From positions 265,738 through 329,737 of the forward strand of contig LSYV01000076.1 in NCBI GenBank assembly GCA_001584585.1: a stretch of DNA of 64,000 bases. The letters are read 5' to 3'. Source of the stretch: Gonium pectorale (taxonomy: Eukaryota > Chlorophyta > Chlorophyceae > Chlamydomonadales > Volvocaceae). How positions within the stretch are numbered: the first letter of the stretch is position 1; each line of letters opens with the position of its first letter. A program made the position numbers and the translations under genes. Below are positions 45,909-62,584 of the stretch, piece after piece. The notes beneath the pieces are model-generated. The model ran no database searches. It had not been told where the DNA came from and saw nothing but the letters and a program-made list of their open reading frames with translations.

Positions 45909-47157
45909 GTTGCAACTTGGAGTGGACCGCCGGGCGAGAGGCTATGTATGGGACATGGAAGACTGCCTGGGATAATGACCCTCACTTAGCTCCTCCAAAC
46001 GCACGCGTAGTGGCTGAACCCTTCGCCTTCGTACATGCAAGCTTTGTCACGCTACCCCGGCTCCCGTCCACTAGGGTGAACCACGGGTCACTGCCACCCA
46101 GCTAGTGGAACCGTGTCCTGTCCTGACCTCTATTCACATCAGCGCGAGGCCGCGACCACACTACAACCGCCTGCATCATGCAACACGGACGGAGTCGTCG
46201 CCACGAGCGTTTCACGCGTGAGGGGGCTGGGCTGCACTCCTTCACGAGCCCATACAAGCTTGCTAGCTAGCACCGGAGCCGCACTTCGGCAGCGCGCCTG
46301 CGCTGCTCAGCGCTTTCAAGCCGAGAGTGGCGTCTTACCACATGGAGAAGGCCGCACAATTTCCCGCCGCAGCCATCGCCCATATCACGTAATGACCGCA
46401 CGGCGACCGTCTGGGCAACGGGCGCACAGTCGGCGAATGCCGCCGGCGTCGTTGGTGTTAAGAACTCGCTGTGGGGGTACTGTGGAGTTATCTCTGAGTT
46501 AGAATCAAAGTTGTTCATGGTTCACTGCCACAGAGCCCCTCACTCAACAGCAAGACGCGCAGCTCCTCTCACACCCTGTAGCCTGCACCCCAGCTCGTTT
46601 TTCAAGTGCCCAGCCGGCGAGCCCACTGCTTGCCCTGCGATTCCCCCGCAAGCGCCCCCGCTCCCGCCATTCACATCCCTTCACTCCGCTCCCGACCCTG
46701 ACCCAACACGCAACTCCGTGTCGTGCAGACCTCAAAACAGCAAGTACGGTACAGCAGGGAGCGCCGTACAGGCTTCAGCAACGGAAGCTGCCACACAAAA
46801 CAGAGCCGTCCCTGGACTGACATGATACTACTTCTTCTGTTCATGTTCATGCACTTCAGGAGCACGCCCACCCAGGTAGCCGCCACACGTACAGCAACCA
46901 CCACCAACACCACCTACCACCACCACCATCCCGTATCACCCTAGGGGAGCACCGCCCGCCACGCGCCCCGGCGAGCCCGCGCCCTGCTGTGCCGGCTGAC
47001 AGCAGCACCGAACAGACCCCCCTTCCGTCGCGGCCGACACACCCATTGCGACCGGCCACACTCCGACAGCGGAGCCGCACCAAACCCCGCCGGCCCGCCT
47101 CCGCGTGCTCCGCGCAACGCTCCGCAGCCGCCTTCCTGCCTGCTTTCCTGCCTGCCA
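45909..47157. other. Intergenic, PRMT10 3' flank
   Basis: 1.2 kb with no supported gene. It should hold the promoter of the 84-aa protein gene and the PRMT10 3' UTR; I see no convincing TGTAA on the minus strand. Confidence 0.5.
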
Positions 47158-52314
<5,157 letters not shown>

Positions 52315-53000
52315 GGCGAGGCACTGGGATCGAGACGGTGCCGGAGGCACGCGGAAGCTCGGAACCGCTGCGGTTCTGACCTTATTTATCAAAGACCCAC
52401 ACCTACTAAAAGTGCGAAGATCCAGGGCTGGCGAGCGACTGCTGTCGACTAATGCGGCGGACGCGGCGGCGGGCCTGTTTGAGCTAATGCAACCTAGGCA
52501 GGATCGCAGTGCGCACGCAGGACAAGAGACATCTTGCAAGGTATCTCGCGAGGACCTCTCGGCGCGCACCGTACAAGTACGGCAAATCCGAGCGCCACAG
52601 CGGTTGCGGACGGGGCAAGTCCCTTCTGACACCAAAAACGTCCAATCGCCTGCACCTTCGCACCAAAAACCCTCGCCGAAAGAGTGGCCATACCCAATAG
52701 GCACCCCAAAGTGGCCCATACCGAAACGAGTCTGCAAGGTAGAATCACGCACCGTAACCCGCACCGCCCGCACGCTGCTGCCGTGCAACGCTGACCAAAC
52801 CCGCTGCTGAGCAGCCATGCATGTGCTGACATGACGTTGCTAGGCGCGGTCATTTGAATTCGGATGGGACGTGTCCATGCCGTACTTGTCATACATGCTC
52901 GGACAATCCACGAACCAACGATGCATGCAGAACGCTTGGCCTGTACCCGAGCGAGGCTTCGTGAGGGGGTCCGATCCCGCTAGTCCTCTCAAATCTACGG
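52315..53000. other. Intergenic upstream of PRMT10
   Basis: Contains the PRMT10 promoter and the 3' UTR of the 204-aa protein gene. Minus-strand open frames here have no domain and are not supported. Confidence 0.5.
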
Positions 53001-54205
53001 CTACAACTCAACCCCGGTCTTGCGCACAAACTCGTCGATCTCCTCCGGCGACATCCCCTGCGGGAGTGGGTGGTAGAGGCGACGCAGGGCGTTTGTAGCG
53101 GCGCACAGGCATGGAGGTGACTAGGTACTGACGGCTGGTGGCGGCCATGACAAGGAAAGGTAATACCTGTGTCACCAGTAGACCCAGTATGGCGGCATCG
53201 TACTACTACAATGAGCGCAGCGGCACGGTACTGTGCTCCAAGGAAGTGAGCGCAGCGTTTCAACAGCTGCCTGAATTCCAAGTGTTCACCCCCTTCCACA
53301 CATATATAGTACACATCGCTCACATCAGACCCCCAATCAGAAGCCCATGAGCCCCACCTCGAAGGGGTCCTCCGGGTTGATACTGTGCTCGCGGATGAAG
53401 TCGACGATTTGTTTCGGGGACATGCCCTCAAATGCGTCGGCCTCATCGTGCAGCCAGGTTTTCCCCGAGAGCAACACGCGGACCGCGGTCAGCCGCCGCT
53501 GGTGCAGCTCCTCCTCCCGTTTCTTTGCGGTCTGCACGCGTGCAAGGCACCGAAAAAAGTGAAACAAGGGGAAGGCCCATCTCTGCGTTCATCACACCCG
53601 CAGATGCATTGTTGCCAGCAGGGCGCTGGGTACAAAGCATGGCGGGCACGGAGCCAAGCGGACGGGCCCTCCCGGTGCAGCAGGGTAAGCGCAAACACGC
53701 CCCACACAGCCACCTCGGATCGCAGACGTTGGCTGGGGTCTCACTTGCCTCTGCTTCCTCAGCCGCTCGCTTACGCGCGTTGTAGATTCTGGGCCCGAAG
53801 AAGTACGCGATGCCGCCCAGTACCGAGCCCCATATGAGGCGCTCTGACAGCGGCATCAAGCGCCTTACGCCATCTGGTCCCTCCCGCATGTAGAGCCATG
53901 ATAGTGGAGGGTCTGCCAATAGCCGATTGCACAGTCATTTAACGAACGCAAACGGTCGCGCTGCCGCGAGGCGAGAGACGCTTACATTTCTTTGGTCCAG
54001 GCTTCAATTCTCTCCCGAGCCACCCTGGGATAGCCTCCTGCCCGCTAGTGCTTGGCTCGGCGGTCGCGTCGCTTGATGATGCCGTTGTAAGCGTCCGTGC
54101 GAAGCCATAGCAATTCACTCGGCACACTGATGCCTGAAATTGAAGGCTACACGTCTGCCGAAACGCTGCAGCAGCAAGGCTAGCAGCCCTATGCGTCGCG
54201 GACAT
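53001..54205 (-). CDS. Putative mitochondrial single-pass membrane protein, 204 aa, with a GC-AG intron
   Basis: Not recognised as a known family. Four exons (complement): 53986-54205, 53749-53912, 53358-53531 and 53001-53057, 205 codons including stop. The first 45 residues, MSATHRAASLAAAAFRQTCS onward to YGFARTLTTASSS, look like an organelle presequence rich in Ala, Ser and Arg with no early acid. One membrane span follows near residue 105 (LIWGSVLGGIAYFFG), then a charged helix (RKRAAEEAETAKKREEELHQ). The C-terminus repeats a motif: FEGMSPKQIVDFIREH and FEGMSPEEIDEFVRKT. Intron 2 works only with a GC donor (GAG then GCAAGT); the nearby GT would break the frame. Splice phases are otherwise clean. 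Function unknown. Confidence 0.78.
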
Positions 54206-54695
54206 CTCGAGTCCACTCCTGAGTCCGACTAATAAGCTATCAGCCAAGTATTCACAACAATCTATGTGACTTTGTTGATGTCGGTGGGTACACAAGCACA
54301 CACATACACAGTCACGTCTGCCGTACACGTACACCCGATCCTTCGGGGGATCACCCCAGGGGAGGTCTGACGCCATACCGGGCACACATACGTATTTGGA
54401 ATATGCGGAACAATACACATTGAGGTCGCTCATGGTAATGCCATACTTCACTGGCAGCACAGTCCCCACGCAGTCCTCCCACCGCCCCCACGCTCGATGC
54501 AGCAATGCAGTCCGACCGCTCACAGGTCATATATTTACCGGTACGCTGACCATATTCCAGCAGTAACTACCATGGCAGTTCCCCTCCCATACTATTAACC
54601 AACGAGCGCAGTATGTACAGCCTCCAAAACTGCGGGAAGCGTATGAACGCCGCCTACATATCCGTACGACATGCGCCCTGGCTCCCCAGCGGCGC
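54206..54695. other. Short intergenic region upstream of the 204-aa protein gene
   Basis: 490 bp between the 204-aa protein start and the stop of the large protein gene. The reading frame stays open upstream of ATG 54205 to about 54523, but the residues (Cys/Val-rich) look noncoding. No TATA box or other element is clear. Confidence 0.5.
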
Positions 54696-57600
54696 TCAGA
54701 ACTCCCGCAGCGCCTCGATGGCCGACTGCACCGCTTGCAGCGTAGAGGTCACTCGCGCCAGCCACTCGGTGTCGCCCCGCTGCACCGCGTTGCGCGCGCA
54801 GTCGACAGCGTCGTTGGCGCTCCGCAGCAGCGCTGCCGCGTGGGCCGCTTGCTGGCTGGTGGGAGAACCCTGCGAACACATTGTACCAACCCGTGAGGTG
54901 CCTGAGTATCACACCAGCCATCATTGTGGTGTAGTATGTGTATGCACGCCTCGTTCGGCAAAATACGCACTTACGGAAGCAGCGTGGCAGATGTGCGCCA
55001 AAGCCTACAAGTTTACACATCACCCACGCCTTGCCTCGCCTCACCTGCCAGCTGCCAATACTGAGCGGAGAGCCGTGCGGTCCGGCTGCCAGCAAGCGCC
55101 CACGCGGAGTGACGTGGCTCGAGGGTGTACCGCCGCTCACGTCTTGGCCGCTGCTCGGGGCCACTCCGCTGCTGCCGGCGCTCGGCGTCGCTGCTTGCTG
55201 AACCAACGGCGCAGTCCACGCCGCCGCCGGCATGGAGTGCAACGTCGGCGTCTCGGCGCCATCGTTGCTGTCCTGCCCCAGCGACGCGCCTGCAGCCGGC
55301 TGCAACCTCAGTCCATCGCCGTCCGGCCCGTGCGGAGAGCCGCTGCTGCCGACTGCATTGGCGTGTGGAGAGGCAGTCACAGACGATGAGGCAGGGGAGT
55401 AGGCGGGGTTGAGAACCATCAGCGGGCTCGCCAGGGGTATCTGCAGGTGCACGTCCTCCGGGCGGCCAGCAGCAACTGTCTGGCGATCGGCGGGCGGCTC
55501 CGCGGCAGGGGTCGCCAGCCCAGCGGGCATGGTTGCAGCGCGTCCGCTACTGTGTGCGAGCGGCGGCGGAGCGTCGGGCATCCGTGTCCGGGCGCGCTTA
55601 CGCCGCTGCGGGGAAGACGCACCGCCGCCGCTGCTGCTGCCGCCGCTGCTGCCTTCACGACCGCCGGCGGCGGTAACCGCAGCGTCCGCTGCGGCCGTGG
55701 CCGCAACATCGGCTTCCACAGGCGCAGTGCCTGCGCCAGTCTCCTCTTGCGCGCCCCCACACCCCGCACCCTCTCCACTGCCGTCTTGCCGCTGGAACCC
55801 ATCCAGGTCCAGGCCCTGGCTCGGCTGTGGAGTCAACGGCCCTGGCCTGCTGCGCCGCCGGCGGATCCCAAATGCGGGCCCCTCCGAGCTCCCTCCTTGG
55901 TGCGACGCGACGTCCCCAAAGGCCCCTGACGCTCCCGACCGGCCGTCATATTTTAGGAAGTCACCGTAGCTGGGAGCCAACGGCAGCGCGATGGCCCCGG
56001 TGCTATCACAGCGCCCCAGCGGTGAGGCCTCCCCGCCGCGGGGGCCATGGGCCGGCGACACGAACAGCGGGTTGTGGAACAAGTCATCTCCGTGTCCGTA
56101 TGCCTGGCACATCGCCGTCCCCTCTGCATCTCGCCGGTGGCGCGCCATTCCCGGGGTGCAGAATGGGGATGCACCAGGGCTGCTGGGGTACAAGTACTCA
56201 CCAGCGTGTGCAGCAGACGAGATATCCGACATTCCTGGGGATGCCGGCTGCGCTTGCGAGCTGGCCTCCCAGCCCGCAGGGCCTGCGTGCTGGGCCACCA
56301 AGGCCTTGAGGCTGCCTTGTGATTGGGGGTTGTGGCTGTCTGCAGGGGTGCTGGCCGCCGCACCGGCGGCCGCACACGCAGCGCCCAGGAACGCGAGGAC
56401 GTCCCCTGCAGGCGCAAGGCTAGGCTGACACGGGGCGTTGCTGCGCAAGCGAACGCTACGACTGCTGCTGGCCGCTTCGTCACCGGCTGCTGGGAAGCCC
56501 TGCGCCAGGGCTGGCATGCCGTCCAGGCCAGCGTCGCCTGGCATACCTCCGCTCAAAGGCATTGGCACAGCCAGCTGGTTGCCAGCAACATGCACGGTGG
56601 CGCTTCGAAGCGGGTCTTGCTCAGACATGGGCGCCTGCAGGGGGCCTGAAAAAGGAGCCCCCGGACAGCTGCCTGAGCTGGAGTGGCGACTGCAGGACGT
56701 GGCAACCCAATCGACGGCGGGCCGGTGTGCGGGCTGCAGGATGGCCTTTTCAAGGCCGATGGTAGCCGGCCCCTGGTATGGCCCCGCTGCCAAGGGCGGG
56801 TGCGGTGAGTTTGCAGCCGAAGCTGCGGCCGAACTTCGCGCGGTCACAGCGCCGTCAGTGGCAATGCCGTCGCCGCTTCCGCGCGCGGGTTCCAGCAACC
56901 ACACCATTTCCTCGCCAGCGGCCTCCTCAGCAGCGTTGTGCAGCGACACCGGCGCCGTGGTGGCCGCGCCGCCCTCCAGCTCCACGCCGCCAGTCGCGAT
57001 CGCGTGAAGGGCAAAGCTGTCAAGCTCGCCAGACAGCAAAATCCCCCTGGACAGCGCCGGCGGCACGGGCAGCGCCGCTGATAGCCCCGCGTCAGAAGCC
57101 AGAAGCGGCTGCTGCGAGTGCCTATCTGCGCCGACGGGGCTTGGCGCCCCAGTCACGCTGCCCAAACTACATGCACTGTTTGCTTCGCTTTGAGTCCCTA
57201 CTGCGGCGTGGCCCCCGTCGCCTGTGCCACCGACGGCGTGCTCGCTGCCAGTTTCGCTGGCCATGACAGAGTACAGGCCTGACCCCACGGATGAGGGCGT
57301 TCCACTGGTGATGCTGGGCGACGGGGGCTCGGAGCTGGACACGCTACCGCCACCGCCGGTTTCCGTTCGTCTCCCGGAAGTTCCGGGCCCCTCGTGCAGC
57401 CCGTGGGCCGCGCGTGAGACGGCGTGCCGCGTGACAGTGCCAACGGCGCCATAGCCAGCGGCGTCCAGGAGTGGCGCCCGGTCTTCGCTTGTGGGGCTGA
57501 CGCCGCTGATGACGGTGGACAGCTGGTGCCGCAGTGCTGCAGCTGCAGGTAGTGGGCCGCCGGATTGCGAGCTGGTGGCAGTGACGCTTCCTCCGGGACT

Positions 57601-60600
57601 CGAGGCTGCTTCGGCGTAGTCGGCGCCGGGGCTGCTCGCCGAGCGGAAGCTCGAGGCTGACGGGCTCCCTTGAGCCGCATGCCTGCAGTTCAGCAGGGGA
57701 CCAACCGCTTCAGCAATCGTGCATTGCGAAGAATCAACAAGGCGAAATGATCACTCAAGTAGCCGAATGATCATGTCGATTGAGAAATGAATCACATGGT
57801 CATAGTGACAGACGTCATCGCGACTGAGCAACAAGGCGCCACCAGCATTCAGACCCACCTCTCGCTCAAGGCCTCATGTTGCCCAAGCCCCAGGTCGCCT
57901 TGCCGCAGCTCTTCGTCCCCGTCCCGCGTAGACATGTACCAGTCCCGAGCCCCAGCCATGGGTCCCTCCGGCTCTGCCCCAAGGCCACTGCTCTCCGCAT
58001 CGCTCATCGTACTGCTGGTATGGTCGTTGCTGGGGCTGTCCAAGACGTACACCTGCTGTGCAAGGCTGGCTGAGAGAGCTAGTGAGCGCCGCCCTGACCC
58101 GCCGCTGTGCGATCTGGGGTGGCTGCCTATGCCGCCAGGGCTGCCGATGGCGTCAATGTCTGTCTGTACCGCACGCTCCGCCATCGGTGCTTGCTGCAAC
58201 TCTGTCTGGACTGAGGACTCGCACATGGCGGGCCGCTGCACCTGGCCAGCATAGTCCGCATACGGGTGTGCACGGGGAAAGCCAGGCACGGAGAACAAAA
58301 CCCGCACCGGGGATTCGGACAACTGCGGTCTCCTGCGCATCCCCAACACGGGCGACGCGTGAAACGAGCCTAGTTCGGCAGCAGCGGCGTCGGCCGCCAG
58401 GGCGGAGCGCGCTTTCGGGGGCGTAGGCAGCAGGAGAGACTGGTGAAGCTCGTCTCCGTGCGAGTACTGCGGAGGATGAGCCTCACGCCGCTCCGGCAAC
58501 AGGCAAGCAGACGCCTCAACGGCGCTGTCGCCGAACAGCTGGCGGGCTGCAGTGTCCCTTGCTTGCAAGCTCTCGGCGCTCCTATGTCCCTGGGCATTGG
58601 CCGGCGCGCTAGGTACCGTGGCATTCAAGCCACCTCGCGTGACGGGTACATCGCCATGTTGGGCCGCTTGCCACGCGGGCTCTTCCGGCTCCAGTTCTTC
58701 GAAAACGTCTGTGTCATAACTCCCGGAGTGCTGACTGGGCGCCCGGTCGGCCGCGGCCTCCTCCACCGCCGCAATAAAGTCGCCAGACTCGGATGCCGAT
58801 TCCATGGACGATGACGCTCCGGGCTGCTGCTGTGACATCGGAACATCGGAACGCTCTTCCGAACCGTAACCGGGGACCTCGGCCGGCTCGTGGACGAAGG
58901 ATTGATGACCGTTGGATTCTGCGGTGACGAGAGTTATCTCTGCCACAGCCACAAGACCATCCTCCGCCTCGGCGCTACGGTCAGCCCTGAGGCCGTTGGG
59001 GGCATCACTTCCTGCCTTCGCAGTGCGCCTCCAAGACTGAGGCATCCAGCCCGCCGCTGCCGTAGTATGGGGTGCTGTCACACCGTCCGCTGCCGTTCCG
59101 TCACTCCCGCCGCCGAATAGCCTACGCCGCCTTGACACCAGGCCAGCCCAGGGCGGAGCAGTACCAGAAGCCGGCGCATCGTCCTCCTGCGTGGCTGCAT
59201 GCGACGGTCCGGGGCTCAGCGCCGTGGCTTTTTCCGAGGTTGAGGAATGGGAAGGCTGGCCAGCGAGTCCTGGCTCCGGGGTCACGACTTCCGGCACAGC
59301 GGGCAATGGCCCAGCTCCAGCTTCCGTGCCGTCCGTCTCCACAACAGCCGCAGCGAGGCTGCTCGGCGTCGGCGCTGGCCCTGGCAGTGAGCCCGCTGAT
59401 GTGTCGGCTGTACCCGGCAGGCGTGATGTCCCAATGCTGGCGTCATCCGCCCAAGCAGCGCCCGCCGGCAAGCTGCCCATTGGCGGCAATGGAACCGGCA
59501 CCGAGTGCGCCTCCCCGACGCCGGCAACAGCGATGAGCGCTGCTGCAGATGGGACAGCGAAGCTGCTCCGCGTGGGCGTAGGTACTGGCACCGACCGCGC
59601 CTCCGCGAGGCTTGCTCCCGGCTTATGCGGTCCCACGCTGAAATACCGTGCAACGGTAGGCGTGTAAGCATGAGACGGCGGCTCAATGCTCCTGCTCGCG
59701 CTGGCAAGCACCATCGCCCTCGCCTCCCTAACGTCCCTGCCGCTCGTATCCGGCATGGGGCGGACCGGGCTGCCTGTGCGGAAGTGGGTCACAGCCGCCG
59801 CTGCCACCATTGTTACCGCAGCGGCTGCCGTTATTCCCATCAGCGACAGCGGCGCCGTCGCCACAGCGCCGGCGGCAGCCGCGCCGGCCGTTAGGCTGGC
59901 GGCACTGCCAAGCGACGGCGCTGCTGCCAGGCCCATGCTGCTGAAGGTCACCGAGGCCGCAGACGTCAACACTGCAGACATTGTCGCCGCGGCGGCAGCA
60001 ATGCCAAGAGCGCCAACGGCGGTGGTGCCCCGATTATCGGGGGACCCGTGGCTGCTTTGTGGGCTACCGTCCCTATGCGAAGGAAGGCCGCCGCTTGGCT
60101 CATCATGCGGCGGGGCTACGTGATCACGCGCGGCCTCTGGCAGGTTGCGAGGCGTCGGCGGACTGGCCTCTAGCGCAGCCCTTCCTCCCGACTCAGCCCC
60201 GGCACCGCTTAGACGCCCGCCACCGGTCCCACTACCCTGCCGAGACAGCTCCAGCGGCGTGGTCGTGGCAGAGGCGGTGAGCAGGTTGAGCGACCGCGCG
60301 GTCCGGAAAGAGCTGACGCCAGCCTCATGCACCTGTGCACTTGGAGAGTCCGCATCCGCTTCGCCCTCCGCTCGTCCTGCTATCGGGCTGCTCACGGACA
60401 GGCGGTGCCGCTGGATGGACGTCGGCGTCAGGCGCTGTATCTCCAGGTCGCGCGTTGTCGGCAGGGCGGCGCCCGAGGAAATGTCGCCGAGCGCCGCCGC
60501 TGGGTCCGCTGGGGCATCTGCGCACTGGCGCATCTACAGTGGAAGAGGCAGAGGTACAGCGGACAAACTGTATGGCGGCCGTCGAGCTCACTCGAGCGTA

Positions 60601-62352
60601 GAAAGCATGCTACTCAGAGGCAGCGAACCCACGCTCCAGGGCATGAAGGACAAACGTCAGGCTGTCACTCTATCCTGATAACGCGCCGCTGCCCAGAACA
60701 TGGGGCTGCCTATGAGGCCCCGCCTTACCGAATCCACAACGGATGGACGGCTGTCGGACGTGCGTCCCGAAGGCTGAGGGGGTAGCAGCTGCGACGTGAG
60801 CATGATTGTGTCCTCGGCTGTCGGCGGCGGGCTACCGCCGCCCGTGTCCGGCGGAGGATGAGGCGACAGCCCATGCGGCACCAAGGAAGGCTCCCTGCCA
60901 TGGGAATCGTCCCGGGCCGTTGATTGCGCCTCGTTGCTGCTCAGGCCGACTCCTCGGGGTGACACCACATGTGGTGAAGTGATGGCGACCGAAGGGGCTG
61001 CTGACCCAAGGAACGACTCACTGGCCGCAGGCGGCGGCGGCGGAAGCGAGTTCCGCTGACCGGCTGCACTTTGGGGCGATCTGCCTACAGTGCGCTGGTG
61101 CACTGAGCTTCCCGTGCCAGAAGCAGCAGGTGGCGTGGACGGCTCTGCTCCGCCCTGAGACGCCCTGCCCGCCGTGCGAGCAGCAGCAGCTGCGCTTGTG
61201 GCGGCGAACTGTTGCGCAGGACCGCGCGCGAAGGGGCTGAGGTGGGTCATGCTCCCACAGCTGGATGCCCCTCCCGGGGAGCCCATAACAGCTGCCGCGG
61301 CCTTGGTTGGCAAGTCCGGGAAGAGCGTCCGTGCCGGGTTTCGGCGGCCTTGCGGACCGTCTGCCGGAGCCGCCGAAGTCACCTCGTCCCCTGTTGCCCA
61401 AAGGTAGTTACAGAAGCGTCAAGTTGGAAGTAGGCCGCTCTATGCGGCAGCGCTGCATGAAGCTTTTCCCCAACATGGCCCTGCCATCGTGCATGCGGCG
61501 CCATGGACACAAACCCCAAGGCGGTGGGGCCAACACGCACCGTGGGCCATTGCTGCCGTGGTATCCGCCGTGTCGGTGTTTGTGGTCGCCGACTGGCTAG
61601 ACAGCTGCCTCCGCCGCTTCTCCAGCAGATCCACCAGCTTCTCTGGCTCCTGCAGCACGCAGCGGGAGTGCTGATGCTGATCAGACAGCTGCCGGGCAGA
61701 TCGGATTGTGCAATAAGCGGATTTGCCAGTTCCGCCACCATCCGCGAGCATCCCCGCTTGAGTCCTAGATAAATACCGTGTGGCGCTGGAGACCAAAATG
61801 TTTCGTTGGGTTCTGCCGCCGTACCTTGAGGCCCCGTACATGGATTGGGTCCAGAGCCTTGGATCCGAAGCTGATAGTGACCTGGCCAGCAGAGGAGAAC
61901 GGGGTTTTCATGACTCCTGGTCACCGGTTAAGGCACACAAGGTAGTCACATTGCATACAACTGCATCCTAGAACCAGTGTTCTCCCCACCCCGTCACCAA
62001 CCTTGGAGACAGACGCTCCGCCGGCCGAAATACGCTTGCACGCCACATCACTTATGTCTCCGAGGTCAGCGCGCACCGGGCGTGGCAGGCCCGGCCCCGA
62101 GTACACTAGCTCTCGGCCAGTCACCGAGAGGTGCGAGGCCGGTTGCTTGTCCGGAGACTGGAAGTTAGGCGCAGGCTCATCCACACGCGGTGGCGCAAAG
62201 CAGGCCAGTCCCCAGAGCCCGCGCTTGGGCCGCCTGGACTTCGTCTTCGCCCCCGCCGGGGCACTCGCCGGTCCGGTTTGGCCGGCATACACGCCCTCAA
62301 ACTCGAACTCCTCTTTTTTGTGATGGCTCCATTCTGAAGTTATCTCGTTCAT
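54696..62352 (-). CDS. Very large low-complexity protein, 2,266 aa, unknown function
   Basis: No known domain is recognised. Seven exons (complement): 62042-62352, 61825-61881, 61541-61764, 60669-61390, 57859-60533, 55045-57682 and 54696-54869. Together 6,801 nt with each junction in phase (2,2,1,0,2,0), which supports the model. The N-terminus MNEITSEWSHHKKEEFEFEG is charged and followed by the basic KTKSRRPKRGLWGLACFAPP. A short ordered part ends VLQEPEKLVDLLEKRRRQL (about 155-180). Two exons of 2.6-2.7 kb encode Ser/Ala/Gly/Pro-rich, probably disordered chain with PEST-like acidic parts. Near residues 610-688 there is a long Ala-rich hydrophobic run (MGITAAAAVTMVAAAAVTHF) that could span a membrane. 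The last exon is a compact helix ending LQAVQSAIEALREF. Its ATG is 232 bp from the divergent propeller gene. Function cannot be assigned. Confidence 0.8.
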
Positions 62353-62584
62353 TTACTCAGGTTTTCCAGCATTCTAGCATAGTCAACATTGTCAAAAGGA
62401 GAATTCGCCAGATGAGGCCATGCGTGATAGAGTGTAAGTGTACTGTATGAAACGGTATATGGGCTTTGACCTGAAGAAAAGTAGGACAAGGGTTGCACGG
62501 TAACGAGCTGTCAGTTATGGAACCCTTCGCAGGGACACAAGCAATCAGTGCTATCATTACATACTACTATACGCTACGCTGACC
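62353..62584. promoter_or_regulatory. Shared divergent promoter, large protein and LGL/tomosyn-like gene
   Basis: 232 bp separate the two start codons. The region is AT-richer than its surroundings. No TATA box or other consensus can be named with confidence. Confidence 0.55.

Noticed and set aside
53443..53919. Continuous minus-strand frame ending ADRKETGGG...
   Set aside because: It reads through an intron and enters the next exon in the wrong frame. The spliced model gives conserved-looking sequence instead.
61921..62041. Extension of exon 1 of the large protein to CKRISAGGASVSK
   Set aside because: Splicing there (phase 0) puts the next exons out of frame, while the donor at 62042 (GTGCAAG, phase 2) keeps the whole 2,266-codon frame.
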